From Valencia hispanica (lineage: Eukaryota > Chordata > Actinopteri > Cyprinodontiformes > Valenciidae), in assembly GCA_963556495.2 (NCBI GenBank), contig OY747700.1, positions 619,001 to 683,000 on the forward strand: 64,000 bases of DNA, written 5' to 3'. Made by a program: the position numbers and the translations under genes. Below the pieces are notes generated by a model that did not search any database, was not told the origin of the DNA, and was given only the letters and a program-made list of their open reading frames with translations. Positions within the stretch are counted from its first letter, which is position 1. Every line of letters starts with the position of its first letter. Below are positions 44,311 to 56,215 of the stretch, one piece after another.

Positions 44311-45029
44311 CAGTGGGGTAAAATAGTATTTAACAGTCACCGGTTATCCAAGTTGTCCCACTTAAACAGATGAGGGAGGTTTGTAATTTTCATCATAGCT
44401 ACACTTCAACTGTAAGAGAGAGAATGTATAAACATCCAGAAAATCCTATTGTATGATTTTTAACGAATGTATATGTATAATGGTGGAAAATAAGTATTTG
44501 GCCAATAACAAAAGTTCACCTTAAATACTTGTAATGTCACCACTGTCACCATGGCAAGGACAGAGGTCACGGTCAACAGTTCTCACCAAGCTGGTTGCCT
44601 GTTGTAGATTGGCTCGTCCCAGTCTGGTGCAGGTCCACAATCTTGTCCCTGTTGTCCTTGGACAGCTCTCTGGTCTTGGCTATGGTGGAGGCTGGAGTCT
44701 GACTGTTTGAAGGTGTGGACAGGTGTCTTTTATACAGGTAACCAGTTCTAACAGGTGCCATTAATACAGGTAACGAGCGGAGGATAGAAGAGCTTCTGAA
44801 AGAAGTAGTAACAGATCTGTTGGGGCCAGAATTTTTGCTTGTTTGATGGTGTTAAATACTTATTTTCTGCACCATTATACAAATAATTTTTTTAAAATTA
44901 TATAATGTGATTTCCTAGATTTTTTCCACATTCTGTCTCACAGTTGATGAAACTTTCAGTCCTCTCTCATCTTTTTAAGTGGGGCAACTTGCGCTATCAG
45001 TAGATGCCAAGTACTGTTTTGCCCCATTG
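44311..45029 (-). mobile_element. Tc1/mariner deletion derivative with long inverted ends
   Basis: Left end CAGTGGGGTAAAATAGTATT preceded by TA; right end inverse CAATGGGGCAAAACAGTACT. Similarity between the ends continues inward for well over 100 bp (GTTGTCCCACTTAAACAGATG). Minus-strand codons at 44573-44700 give the transposase start ([20 protein letters not shown]). Nearly all of the rest of the transposase is deleted, so it could only move with a transposase supplied by another copy. The right-hand TA has mutated. Confidence 0.88.
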
Positions 45030-45269
45030 GAAATCTGATGAGCTGGTAAAGCAAAGCATTCTGAAGAGCAAGTGTCCGCCTAGATGAATTAGGAGTTAAA
45101 AGAATGAAGGCAACTGGACTCCTCTTGTCCTTGTTGGACCTCCTTGCTCAGCTGTAAAGTCCAAAAATCTGCTACATGCAACACTTGGATCTGTTTGGTG
45201 CCTAAAACACGTCTGCTTTCTTTTCTCTGCATCCTGCTTCCATCTGCTCAGATCTTCTGAGGCCATATA

Positions 45270-45491
45270 TTTGATGTGTCTGGCTCACCTGTCGACATAC
45301 TTCCCCCCCACTTCCGAAGCAGGTTCCACCTTTTCTCGGCCCTCATATTTTAGCCATCCTTAATACAAGCCTATGTTCTGCTAGTATTCAATCTGCTTTA
45401 AAGCATGCAGTAATTCATCTAACTTAAAAAAAACAGGTCTAGACCCCTCTACCCTCTGTAATTTTTGGCCCATTTCTAATTACCTTATATG
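45270..45491 (+). pseudogene. L2-D LINE, first part of a copy split three ways
   Basis: ILAILNTSLCS, SALKHAVIHLT and GLDPSTLCNFWPISN match the stretch just before motif 1 of L2-clade reverse transcriptase (VIKPLLKK...NYRPISN), with a stop in HLT*KK. It ends in TTATATG (45485-45491), duplicated at 54012-54018 on the far side of the L2-C insertion. Confidence 0.7.
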
Positions 45492-45635
45492 TTCAATTCA
45501 ATTCAGTTTATTTATATAGCGCCAATTCACAACAGATGTCATCTCAAGGCACTAAACAAGAAGTCAGTTCAATACATTTATACAAACATTCCAATCAGTT
45601 AAAAAGTTTCCTATTTAAGGAATCCCAGCAGATTG
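45492..45635 (-). mobile_element. L2-C LINE 3' end, left part, split by copy B
   Basis: TTCAATTCAATTCAG start, through AATCCCAGCAGATTG. The remaining piece is at 53988-54011 (TTGGCGTGAGG). The whole L2-C insertion, about 165 bp, has a 7-bp duplication TTATATG; the LTR element within it has ATTG at 45632-45635 and 53988-53991. Confidence 0.9.
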
Positions 45636-46079
45636 TGTAATGGCAAAAAATAGTATCTCAGGGTTTCCATTATAAAGAAGACTTGAGTCCAAGAAGGCGT
45701 TTAAGTATTTAATTCAAACATGTCTGGCCAGAACACGGAGGAGACAGAGTTACTCGTGCATCACACTAACCAACCTTTCTAACTAACCGCTTAAATAGTA
45801 TTCAGCAATCATTGTTTATCTCTGTAGATGTCTTCTCCAACGTTCATGCCCCGCCTCCGGAGAACTGCCTCATGCGAGTCCTATATCAACGCATAAAGCA
45901 GCTCATCCGAAGGCCAGACTGTTATCTTACTGCCCTGGCGTCTGTCTCTCTGGTGACCTGACACATATATCTTTCTCATAACATTAAGCTGGAACAATAA
46001 GCTTGTCATTTCCTTAGATGCATTCACTAAACAGAGAATATACACTTAATTCCTAATTGCATAACAATTTTCCACCACA
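45636..46079 (-). mobile_element. 3' LTR of LTR element copy B
   Basis: 444 bp, TG...CA ends (plus strand TGTAATGGC ... CCACCACA). By eye it differs from the 5' LTR at 53545-53987 at about 25-30 positions, roughly 6%. Confidence 0.92.
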
Positions 46080-47257
46080 ATTCCCTGCTTTTATTAACTT
46101 AAATAATACCATAAATATAAAGGAAAATTCAAAAGTGCTATCACAAATCTCCCTAAAAGGTTGGTAGGTTGATAAAAAAAAAAAAGACAATGTTCAAAAC
46201 ACAAATTACAATCAGACATGAGACATGCTTGGCCATGGAATTAGCTCACAATGACAAATATTAGATCCTTCCAGATGACTTTGCTGAGACTCCTGTGCAT
46301 TGATAGCGAAAACCCACGGGGTCTTCTTACGCCATTTTCTTGTGGGCAAAATGTCATCTCAACAGCCCCTCGCCCCAGAGGCGGCCATCCACAGGTCTCG
46401 TCATCGGTCAGGATGTTCTAGATGAAACACAGAATAACAGAGAAATTATGTAGCATCTTCCAGTACACTTCAGAGGGTATTACATCAACACTAGATGTTG
46501 AAACGTGTACGCTTCCCTTGCGCTGTTTGTTGTCTGTTGCCATGAAGTCAGCCTCCACCAGCTTCCAGTGACCCGTAGCCACCGATCAGTCCTTCCTCAG
46601 AAAGGAGAGAGTGGTCACCCCTCAGAAGGTCCTCCAGTGAGAACCTCCCAATGTGACCCTTGGGAGCTGAGCTAATTAGATATTAGAGCATTGATGTTCA
46701 AACACAGGTGAGCCAAATCACAAAAGATGAATAGGATGATTATGACAAGTATAACCCACACCCTCGGAGTATGGTTTCAGATCAACCTGATGCTACTGTG
46801 TGCAAAAGCAATTCTAAACAACTCACAACCTGGTTAATGAGCCAAACCTCATCAACTGAAGTCTGAACCCAAACCGAAATGGAATATGAAGTCAGACGTC
46901 AAGTCGAGGTAGTAAAAACCCTCATTTATTTATGACAGTTATGATTCACAAGAAACCCAATTACCTGCAAGTTACAGTTCTCTTCATAATCCCTTAAAAA
47001 TCTGTTCCAATTACTATCAAATCCAATTCCCCCCTTTTTTAAGGCATCTTGCACATGCCTTAAAAATCAAGAAACAAGGAAACAATAATTTCAACTGCTT
47101 CTCCAGTGTCAAGAAAAGAAACATAGAAGGTTAAAGGTCATGCATAAAACACAACCTCAGAACCTGTGGATCCTGCTGCTGTCGCTGCTGAGGCAGCTTC
47201 AACCCCCAGATGATCATATCCCAGTCATTTAGGTTTGCAATTAGGTTCTTATATTTG

Positions 47258-47308
47258 AATTACCTTGTTGTTGAAAGTGTGCTATACAAATAAAATTGCC
47301 TTGCCTTG
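47258..47308 (+). mobile_element. 51-bp L2-A 3' tip insertion
   Basis: AATTACCTTGTTGTTGAAAG ... ATTGCCTTGCCTTG, exactly the last 51 nt of L2-A, splits the TATTTG/CAAAAAC sequence that is continuous in copy A (36245-36275, opposite strand). Confidence 0.85.
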
Positions 47309-48286
47309 CAAAAACTAAATAAAATAGTAAATTCCCCACATAGTTACCTAATGTATTTAAGAATTTTAGTTCTACTTGCATTAGCTACAACAACACTTCA
47401 TTTCCCTCTGGGATCAATAAAGTATTTTGAATTGAATTAGACAACTTCTTCAGACCCTGCTTTTCCAGAATCTAATTGATGTTACAGTAAGGATTATCTT
47501 TGCAACCACCTTAGTTAAAATTGTTTTACTCAGGACACAGTTTATTTACCTAATTAATATCTCTGCTGCTGTTATTTGCTCATCTGTTTATTACAGTTTA
47601 TTCTCTGTTAACTCCTTGAAAAAAAAACATTTATTCTAAATGCACAATTTTAAAGCCTGTACAACCGTAAAACATCTCTATTTCAATTTATCTAACTCAG
47701 CTGCACATTCAGATTTGAGTATGCCACTCTATTTTAATAACAACGATGTCAAGTAACCTTTTTACCTGTACCTGATACTCTTGCTTACGAAAGACACGTT
47801 TCTTCATTGCAGTTTCTGTGTAGGACTCGAGTTATACTTTATACTCTACCGAAGTAATTATCTATTTGCCCACTTTTTACCTCTACTCAGTACTTTAGAC
47901 AGCTTATATTTTAAAATTAGCCTCGTTACTCCTGTCTCATTTAGTCTTTTATTAAATGGAACACACAAAAAACCCCTCAAACATCAAAAAGTGTTACAAC
48001 TGAATATAATTTACTGCGGTTTGATAGTAGGTCTCACATTTATTATTCTGACACCCTGTTTTTATGCGATCTATAGCATATAATGCACACAGGTGTTAAC
48101 TGAATATTTTCCACATTTGTCCCGTCTTTAGAACAGTGACCGAAATTCTGAATCTATTTTTATCATCATTTGTCTTAATGAAGTAAACTAAATTTTAAAA
48201 AATAGAAACCAAGTTAAACCCCACTGTGTGTGTAGGTCACACCTGTTGGCTTAAAGATTGCACTAAATGCATCATTTTCACATATA

Positions 48287-48357
48287 CCATACCACTTTAT
48301 TTATATACCACGTTTATACACAGCCGAGGCCGACCAAGGTGCTGTACAGAAGAACAT
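48287..48357 (-). mobile_element. About 70-bp L2-D-like 3' tip insertion
   Basis: The minus strand reads ...GCTGTGTATAAACGTGG, TATATAAATAAAGTGGTATGG, ending in the GGTAT-type repeat also found at the end of the L2-D copy at 56965-56985. Copy A lacks it between the sequences homologous to its flanks (35270-35300). Confidence 0.7.
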
Positions 48358-49118
48358 CATATGCAGCTGAAACAGGTAGCCTAGTGTATCCCAAATGTGT
48401 CATTATTATTTTAACATTTTTATTAAACATTACTATCATTAAGTAAAAGTTCTTTTTGGTCGAGGTATGTCTAAAGATTTATTCTTTATCATTTAATGTT
48501 CTAATCCTAAGTTTGTTTTATGCTTTCTACCTCCTTTGTGTGAATCAAAATATATACGGTCTATGATCTAAATGCTTCTATTATCTGTCACTTTGCTGCC
48601 GGTACAGCAGAAGTTCCCCTTCTTGGGAAAATAAAAGCATGATTAATGAAGTTAAGCATTACCGTGTTTTAATTTGGAAAGCTCATGTTTGAAACAGGAA
48701 GTGGTTTTGCGCAAAAACCAAACAGTTTGACTAACCCGGACTCGTTAACATCCAGGAAGAAACTGAAAACTCAAGACAAAAACTTTTCGTCTAAACAAGT
48801 GTTTAGGCTCCTATGTTTAGACTTCCAGCCGCAGAGCGCTATTAACGCTTCATCAGTGTCGGGATCTATGATTGTTTACAACCAGAGAATCGCAGCACAT
48901 CGGTCATAAGAAAGAAGTTTGTGGCGCAATTAGCTGATTAGCTACAAGAGAATCATATTAAATCTGCAATTGACTTTATTTCAGATCATTTTTACCACAT
49001 TGTAGTTAAAAACTCGCTGGCTAAGATTAACCTTAGAGTTTTTACCCACGTTGTTTGATTCGTTTTCTGTAAATTACTCAAAAGACTGAAATACTTTCAT
49101 ACTGCCACTCGGATTTGT

Positions 49119-49120
49119 AT

Positions 49121-49207
<87 letters not shown>
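49119..49207. repeat. (AT)n microsatellite
   Basis: About 44 uninterrupted AT units. Length is likely to be polymorphic and may be collapsed in an assembly. Confidence 0.97.
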
Positions 49208-49209
<2 letters not shown>

Positions 49210-52200
49210 ATTCTAACTGTGCGTTTTCTGTGTTATTTCTATTTACTGCTGAGTAGGCTACGTTTTATCAAAAGTATTAGTTAAACATACAAACCATCAT
49301 TTATCTAGTTTATTGCTGAATTGCATCGTTTCTCATAGAATCTTTAAAAAAACGTTTTCAAGCTAAGGTTCCCGGGCCAAACGCGGCCGCCCCTTATCTC
49401 ATGAACACAGAGGGTTATAGTTTTAGGTCGAACCAGTTTTATTCACTTAGTATAGTTCACATTTTATATTACCATTTACCTTTGTGCATTATTTCCCCCC
49501 AAGTTTTTATTGATTAGCGCAAATCTAACAGCTGTAACTCACTGAGTACAGCTCACCCATTTAATAGGCTATAAAATTAATATGTATTCAGGTTAGAAAA
49601 TACTCAAATATTAGATTGATGAGGTAAATGTAATTTCCATCTCTCACATTAATTTGAAGCATTGCTTTGGAAAAACCATCGTAATAAATCAGACTAAAGA
49701 ATGTTTATTCATATTTGCACCTTGCCGAAAAATATCATTATTAATGATTGTTGGAAATGTGTTCCAGCAAATATGTTTTCAAAACTGATGTAGGAATCTA
49801 TTCTCCAGTAAATCACTGAGTCACGTTTAGATAAATCTGACTCATATGCACCAATATAGATCATACTAATCATCCATCATTCATTATGCTTTAAATTGGA
49901 ATATTCTCTGTTTTATTTGATCTATTTTTATCCAAGATCACTTGATGTTAAGATTGCAGTTTTCTAGATCTGTTGCGTTTAGTTTTTCAGATAGAGTGAT
50001 GACATACCTATAATCCTGAGATCCTGAGCAATCCACTGATATTAAATGCATGTCAAATGCATGAAAAAGCTTATTTTGGAAATAATATTTAACAAGGATG
50101 AGAAAAGATATTGGAGTATTTCCACGTCCTTCAGTCAGCATGCAGACACATCTCACAATTGGTGACCCAAGACACAGAAAGTATCCTTGAGCTTCTCACA
50201 TGTTGGTTCAACATAACAATACATATCTCAGTTAACACAGAGAATTAACCTTTAACATGATCAATATATCTTTCCAGATTAAGCCATTCAAATCTTCTTT
50301 TATAAAAAATGCTACGCAGAAAAATTCTCACAACAGGCCTCAAATAATTTAGGCTTTGATAAAAGCCAAGAGAGCTACAACAAAACTAACTGTGAAATCT
50401 ATAGTTCAGGATTTGATTTTTACCCATAAACACCAAGTGATGATATATTATTTGCTTTCTTAATTTGAAAAGTGATACGTCACTGTTGATGAACAAATAC
50501 GTTTTGAGTTGGATTCGCTTACTAAAAGAAAGTAAAACAATTGGCTAAACAGTGTCCAACATTAGTAATTCAGTATGCTCATTCATTTGGAAACAAGCAA
50601 TTAAATTCCAACATTTCATGTTATTATTACGTTTCATTATTACTATTTTAAAGAAAACGGGTCCCCAGAGTGTTTTTGCAGCTACAGGGGATCACACCTC
50701 TGAGCCTCCCTTGTAAGGTCTGAGAGAAACTGTAAGAATTTGAATTCCCTTCACCATAGCCCCAAATAAGCCAAAATATATAAGCAGCACCCAAACTCAG
50801 GTACACACAGGTAACCTCCCAAGCCCACTTGTCCATACCTTTTTGGGTCGAGCCTCGAACATGACTCCTCCCCTGTGAACAAAGTGGTCAGTCCATTCTA
50901 GAAAAAAAAACTAAACAGAATGAGAACCAGCCTGATTTGCATTCTGGTTCAGTTGAAATTGAAACTTGCATTGGTTGTCATAAGCAAAATTCCAAACTCA
51001 CAGGACCACTGTATTGTTATACTTGATGGCCCCTAAAAAACATTTCAGGCATGTTAGTATTTACTTAAAACAGTGAGACGACTTCCCTTTAATTACAAAG
51101 TCAGGTGCCTTATATTAAGACTCACTTATATAACTTCCTGTGTTTACCCACCAGAGTGACAAAACCATCAGATTTCTAGGATCAAACCTTTCCTGACCTC
51201 TTGCCCCTTATCCTGGAAGGAGACACAGAATACTTCACAGCTTGAGATCAATTCTGTAATTTTCCAAGCAATATTTCTAATAAGGTCCACTAGCTGCTCT
51301 GACGCTTGAATGTTCCCCAGATAAGATTAGGATTTACCTTTTTTCCATTTATTTAAGACCTAAGTAGCCTAAGGACCAGTCATCTTTATTTTAATGTTAC
51401 CCAGCAGAAACCTAAAGGTTTATTTTTTTATTTTTTCAAATTATAGCCTAAACAATGTTGTTTTACTGTTGCTTCTCACAGCAAAGTCTTGTTATTTATT
51501 AGTCTCGCGATTGTTTACATTAGCGCCTTGCAAGCTGATAAAAGAATCGTCCTTCACAGCTGTGGAGAAATCTAAGCAGTGTTACTGTAAAGGTCCAAGT
51601 TACTTTAGTTAATGTTCACAGATCTAAGATTCATTACTTTCTTACAACAAACCCCAAAATACAAGGAAACAATTCAGCCCCAATTGTCCCAGAAAGGAAG
51701 GAAAATATGTTTTCACTGTCAGTCAGCTTAGTCAAAATTTAAGTCAGTCAGGGTAAAATTCACAACCTACTCTAAATGCCCCAATCAACTATATTTGTTC
51801 TAGTCGTAAAATAGGAACGTTTCCGTTTCTAAGTTAGTGCACACAAGCTGCGACAGCTAAGGAAACTTGTACTTAGTGTAATATTGTTATTACACCATCA
51901 AATAACTTTCAACCAAAATGAAATAAATGTGGGCTCTCCTGACAGAGCATTAGGAGAGAAAAGAAAAGACAATTTACTAGATAACTGTGTGCAACACCGT
52001 CTTTAAGCTCTGATTAGACTAAACTCACCGGATGACGAATCATCACCTTATCAGAGCCATAGCAGTTTCTCTGTCTGCTTTACCCCGTCTGTCTAAAACA
52101 AACAAATTTGGTTTAGTTGCACATCAACTTTCCCTTACAAATTACAACACAATAACAAAACAACATTTAGATCAACATAGAAAATAGTAAGAATCAGAAA

Positions 52201-52500
52201 TTATGGCCTGCTTCCATCAAGACCCCTTTCGCTCTAAGGGTCCTCTGGCAGAAACAAAACAAAAACAAAACAAGATTTACTTTCCTAAGGGAGTGTGTAT
52301 GTGTGTCATAAGCAGGTGTCACAGAGATAAAATACAGCTACATCAGTCAGCAAGCATTTCTTAATTGCATTTGAGCTGTGTGTATTTTTGTCCTGCCTGA
52401 ATTTCGCTGGGTCATCTGCAGGCTGGCCGGCCCAGGGCCCCCCCCCCTCTCTCGATCCAGCCAATCGCCATGTTTCAGGGACCACAGCCCCCAAATAACT

Positions 52501-52740
52501 CATCTCACCTGAGCAAGAGTTTTCCCCTCTGCCCACTGGTCAGCCCGCATTCAGGCCGGAGTCTGGCCTCCGCCTTTGTTATGGCTGCCAAACCCCTTAT
52601 TCCAAGGGTGGGGGAGGTACTAGGGCTCCTTGTGGCCCTCCCCAGGCGCCGCTGGACCGAAGGCAGGGGTCCCAACCAGCCTGAAGAAAAACACAGGACA
52701 ACTCAGCGAAACTCACCAGCAGTCCTACCATGGAATGTGT
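52501..52740 (-). ncRNA. Predicted exon block of copy B, near-identical to copy A
   Basis: Reverse complement of this block equals 31021-31260 except for one base (a GGTGAGT in B, GATGAGT in A, which would be a donor in B only). The minus-strand order is acceptor TTTTCTTCAG, a GC-rich 172-bp segment, donor GTGAGATG. Sequence on both sides diverges quickly. Transcription and splicing are predictions. Confidence 0.4.
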
Positions 52741-53530
52741 AACAATTACTGTGTGTGTGTGTGGCATTCTGCATTATACCAAGTCATCAAACAAATGATC
52801 TTAATGCTCAAACACTCCAGTTCTGGAAGAAGCAAACAAGAGTAAATAAAAGAGAAAAAAACAAAACCACAAAGAAATTACATCACTTTTAGATTTTCTT
52901 TCAGATTATCCAAATTCCTCCCCTGGGCCCATTAATTCTTTTATTTTTATTTTCTTTCTGTCGACATATTGGACTGTCTGGAGGTGAAGTGTTGCTAGAT
53001 TACAGACCCGATTGTCTGCCTGGGTACCCAGTTCCCATGAAGGACGTCTCCCCCATCGCTTTCTAGTTTCCTTGAGTGAAACAAAAGTTTAAAAAAACCC
53101 TCGTCGGAAAATAATCAATCAATTTCATTAATTGACCACTTGTCCAACTGCCGTGCTCCCAGGTAAAACCCGGAGCAAAAACCCGATACTTTCTTTAACC
53201 TTGATTAAATAATTAACCATACAATTATATATAAGAATATATATTATATTAAGTAATCAATCAATCAACCGCGTGTAAGTAAATAAACACGAAACCGCTA
53301 GCAAATATTTCACCTCCTGAGAGTGCAAATAAAATTCTGTTATCACTATTTATTTAAAGGACTCAGTCTTACCAGGTTCTGTCTCAGGCGACAGCCGGGC
53401 CGACAGAGACGCTTCAAGGTCTCCATCTCCCAAACAGCTACTGGAGGTAAGAGGCTGGGAGAAACTTTCCCAGGACGCTAGCAACTCCCTTGACCCTGTC
53501 CCTGCCGGTCCATTCTGTTCGCTGAGGCTG

Positions 53531-53542
53531 CGTTGGGCGCCA
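53531..53542 (-). promoter_or_regulatory. Lysine-tRNA-type primer-binding site of copy B
   Basis: The minus strand reads TGGCGCCCAACG two bases after the LTR end, matching the primer site used with tRNA-Lys1,2 for 12 nt before diverging. It would prime minus-strand synthesis. Confidence 0.75.
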
Positions 53543-53544
53543 AG

Positions 53545-53987
53545 TGTAATGGCAACAAATAGTATCTCATGGTTTCCATTATAAAGAAGACTTGAGTCCA
53601 AGAAGGCGTTTAAGTATTTAATTCAAACATGTCTGGCCAGAACACGGAGGGGACAGAGTTACTCGTGCATCACCCTAACCAACCTTTCTAACTAACAGCT
53701 TAAATAGTATTCAGCAATCATTGTTTATATCTGTAGACGTCTTCTCCATCCTTCACACCTCGCCTCCAGAGTAATTGGTTCATGCGAGTCATAGCAACGC
53801 ATAAAGCAGCTCATCCGAAGGCCAGACTGTTGTCTTCCTGCCCTGGCGTCTGTCTCTCTGGTGACCTGACACATAAATCTTTATCATAACATTAAGCTGG
53901 AGCAATAAGCTTGTCATTTCCTTAGATGCATTCCCTAAACAGAGAATATACACTTAATTCCTAATTGCATAACAATTTTCCACCACA
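53545..53987 (-). mobile_element. 5' LTR of LTR element copy B
   Basis: 443 bp, TG...CA ends. Followed by ATTG, the second copy of the 4-bp target duplication. A complete element therefore spans 45636-53987 (8352 bp). Confidence 0.93.
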
Positions 53988-54011
53988 ATTGTGTCAGTCA
54001 TTGGCGTGAGG

Positions 54012-54335
54012 TTATATGTCAAAGATTTTAGGAAAAAAAATCTGCTTGACCAAATCTCTGCCCACTTATCAGAACATCAGGTGCTTGATACTCTTCAGTC
54101 AGTCGCAGCACGGAATCAGCCCTCCTACAAGTTTTTAATGATATTTTTACCTTCACTCACCCTGGTCGTGATGTGTTGCTGATACTTCTTGATTATCAGC
54201 CGTGTTTGATACAGTTGATCATATGATTCTCTTACATTGCTTACCGCAGTGTGTAGGAATATATGGCGCAGCTATTGCCTGGTTTAGATCCTACTTATTG
54301 GACAGGACATTCAATGTCGCCTTTGCCAAGTACTT
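54012..54335 (+). pseudogene. L2-D LINE, middle part (RT motif A)
   Basis: Continues the piece that ends at 45491: DQISAHLSEHQVLDTLQS, then in a shifted frame STESALLQVFNDIFTFTHPG and VLLILLD, then FDTVDHMILL (motif A), WFRSYLLDRTF. It is cut near 54335, just before motif B, by an L2-A insertion; motifs B and C are missing when the copy resumes at 56216. Confidence 0.75.
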
Positions 54336-54810
54336 CTCTCGAACTGATTACTGCAAACTTGTCTTCACAGGTCTGCCCAAAAAGTCAGACAGCTGCAGCT
54401 GATCCAGAACGCTGCTGCTCGTGTTCCTCACTAGAACCAGGAAAGTAGAGCACATCACCCCAGTTCTAAAGTCCTTACACTGGCTCCCTGTAGCTCAGAG
54501 AATAGACTTCTAAATACTTTTACTAGTTTATAAATCACTGAATGGCTTAGCACCAAAGTATGTTGAAGATCTACTGTTACTATAGCAACCCCCCCCCCCC
54601 AGACCAATCAGGTCCTTTAATTCCAGTCTACTCAACATCCCTAGAATCAGAACCAAACATGAAGAAGCAGCTTTCAGTTTCTATGCTCCTCTAATCTAGA
54701 ACAAACTTCCAGAAACTGCAAAGCTGCTGAAACACTGAGTTCTTTTAAATCACAACTAAAAACGTCTGTTTAGAGCAGCCTTTGAGAAAAGCTTTGACGT
54801 ATCATAGTTT
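54336..54810 (+). pseudogene. L2-A LINE C-terminal part
   Basis: Matches 16570-17050: [15 protein letters not shown], then LQLIQN-coding sequence, HITPVLKSL region, a shortened poly-C tract near 54590, and RTKH/FYAPLI-coding sequence with several frameshifts. Interrupted near 54810 by L2-B; its 3' end follows at 56063. Confidence 0.85.
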
Positions 54811-56062
54811 TAGTCATCGGTCCTGAGGCTCAGAGAGAGAAACTTTTACCAAAACTACAATCACTGTCTTTTAATCTCTCTTTACAAGTGAAGAACCTGG
54901 GCGTGATTTTTGACTCTGAGCTGACTTTTATTCCTCACATAAAAAATATCACTAAAATAGGTTTTTATCAACTAAAGAACATCGCCAGAGTCCGCCCCAT
55001 TCTCTCTCGGGCCAATATGGAGACACTGATGCTTTTATCTCCAGTAGAATTGATTACTGTAATGCCCTGCTTTCTGGTCTTCCCAAAAAGAGTATATCAG
55101 GTTTACAACTACTACAAAATTCAGCAGCACGTGTCCTGACGAAGACCAGGAGGCGGGAGCACATTACACCGGTCTTAAAATCATTGCATTGGCTCCCCGT
55201 ACATTTCAGGATCGACTTTAAGGTTCTTTTAATGGTTTTTAAGTGTCTTAATGGTCTTGGGCCTTCTTATCTCTCTGAACTGCTTTTACCATATAAACCT
55301 TCGCGGTCTCTGCGCTCCTCTGGCAGCCGTCTCCTTGTCACCCCAAAAGTCAGGACACACAAGCATGGCGAGGCGTCTTTCCAGTTTTATGGCCCTCACC
55401 TCTGGAACAGGCTGCTGTAGAACCTCAGGGCTGCAGAGAATATTCATGTTTTAAGAGCAGGCTCAAGACTCACCTTTTTAGCTTAGCTTTTAACTGATTA
55501 TTATTTATCACTGTTTGTTTAATTGCTTTGGATGTTTTATATGATTATATTTTTTATCAGTTTTACTTTTCAATCTTAGCACATTAATTTACCGTTTCTT
55601 TTTATACTTTAATTTATCTTAATCCCCGTTCCAGTGTTTCCTCTGTGGGAGCCCTCTGCCCCGGGAGCGGTGGTCGGCTGTAGCTGCCTGGGTGCTCTCC
55701 GGGTGGAGCTTGGGTGGAGGTGGGGGTCTTGGCCTTGCCTCCACTGGGTGCCCTGTGTCGGTGCCTCGGCTGCTGCTGTTAATCTACTGCTGCCGGGGCA
55801 TATGGCTCCTCTGATGGCGTTTCCTTGCATGGTTCATCTGCACTCGGCCCAATGTCCTTTTTTACCTTTTCTTTTAACTGTGTGTGTGCATGGGAGACGG
55901 GTTGGGGGGAGGGGGGTATAACTGTGACCATGCTTTTAAATCTGTGGGGGAGGGAAGGGAAGGTGGTTTTATGTGGGGTCATTTTAATCTGTAAAGCACT
56001 TTGTGATGCAACTTCTTGTATGAAAAGCGCTTCATAAATAAAGTTTGATTTGATTTGATTTG
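54811..56062 (+). mobile_element. L2-B LINE, 5' truncated, with TTTGAT tail
   Basis: Coding region from KNLGVIFDSELTF (54888) through [39 protein letters not shown] and [11 protein letters not shown] (55420), then a GC-rich 3' untranslated region and (TTTGAT)n. Two frames are needed (a 1-bp change near 55040). Matches 1-781 in reverse complement. It lies within the L2-A copy. Confidence 0.9.
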
Positions 56063-56215
56063 ATATGTTGTGTGTGCTTTTTGCTTTATTGCTGTTTTTA
56101 CATTATATGCTTTGTCTGTGTTTTACTGCTATTATTATTTTACCCCTTAATTACGTAAACCACCTTGAATTACCTTGTTGTTGAAAGTTTGCTATACAAA
56201 TAAAATTGCCTTGCC
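56063..56215 (+). mobile_element. L2-A LINE 3' untranslated end
   Basis: TTGTGTGTGCTTTTTGC through ACCTTGAATTACCTTG to ATAAAATTGCCTTGCC, the normal continuation of 54336-54810 once L2-B is removed. Confidence 0.88.

Larger units (their letters stand above)
46080..53544 (-). mobile_element. Internal region of LTR element copy B (non-coding, LARD-like)
   Basis: Sense strand is minus: primer site at 53542-53531, splice-like leader donor near 53370, the near-invariant block at 52740-52501, and the purine tract at 46093-46080. Sense frames are no longer than about 85 codons and none matches retroviral or retrotransposon proteins, although the copy is complete with both LTRs and a clean 4-bp duplication. 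So the lack of coding appears to be a property of the family and not a deletion in one copy. It carries an (AT)n tract and two very short LINE tips not in copy A. Confidence 0.8.

Noticed and set aside
52470..52742. 90-codon plus-strand frame (also 31019-31357, minus) as a conserved protein
   Set aside because: It is antisense to the element, and DNA identity of the block is near total at all codon positions, so the conservation is not protein-specific.
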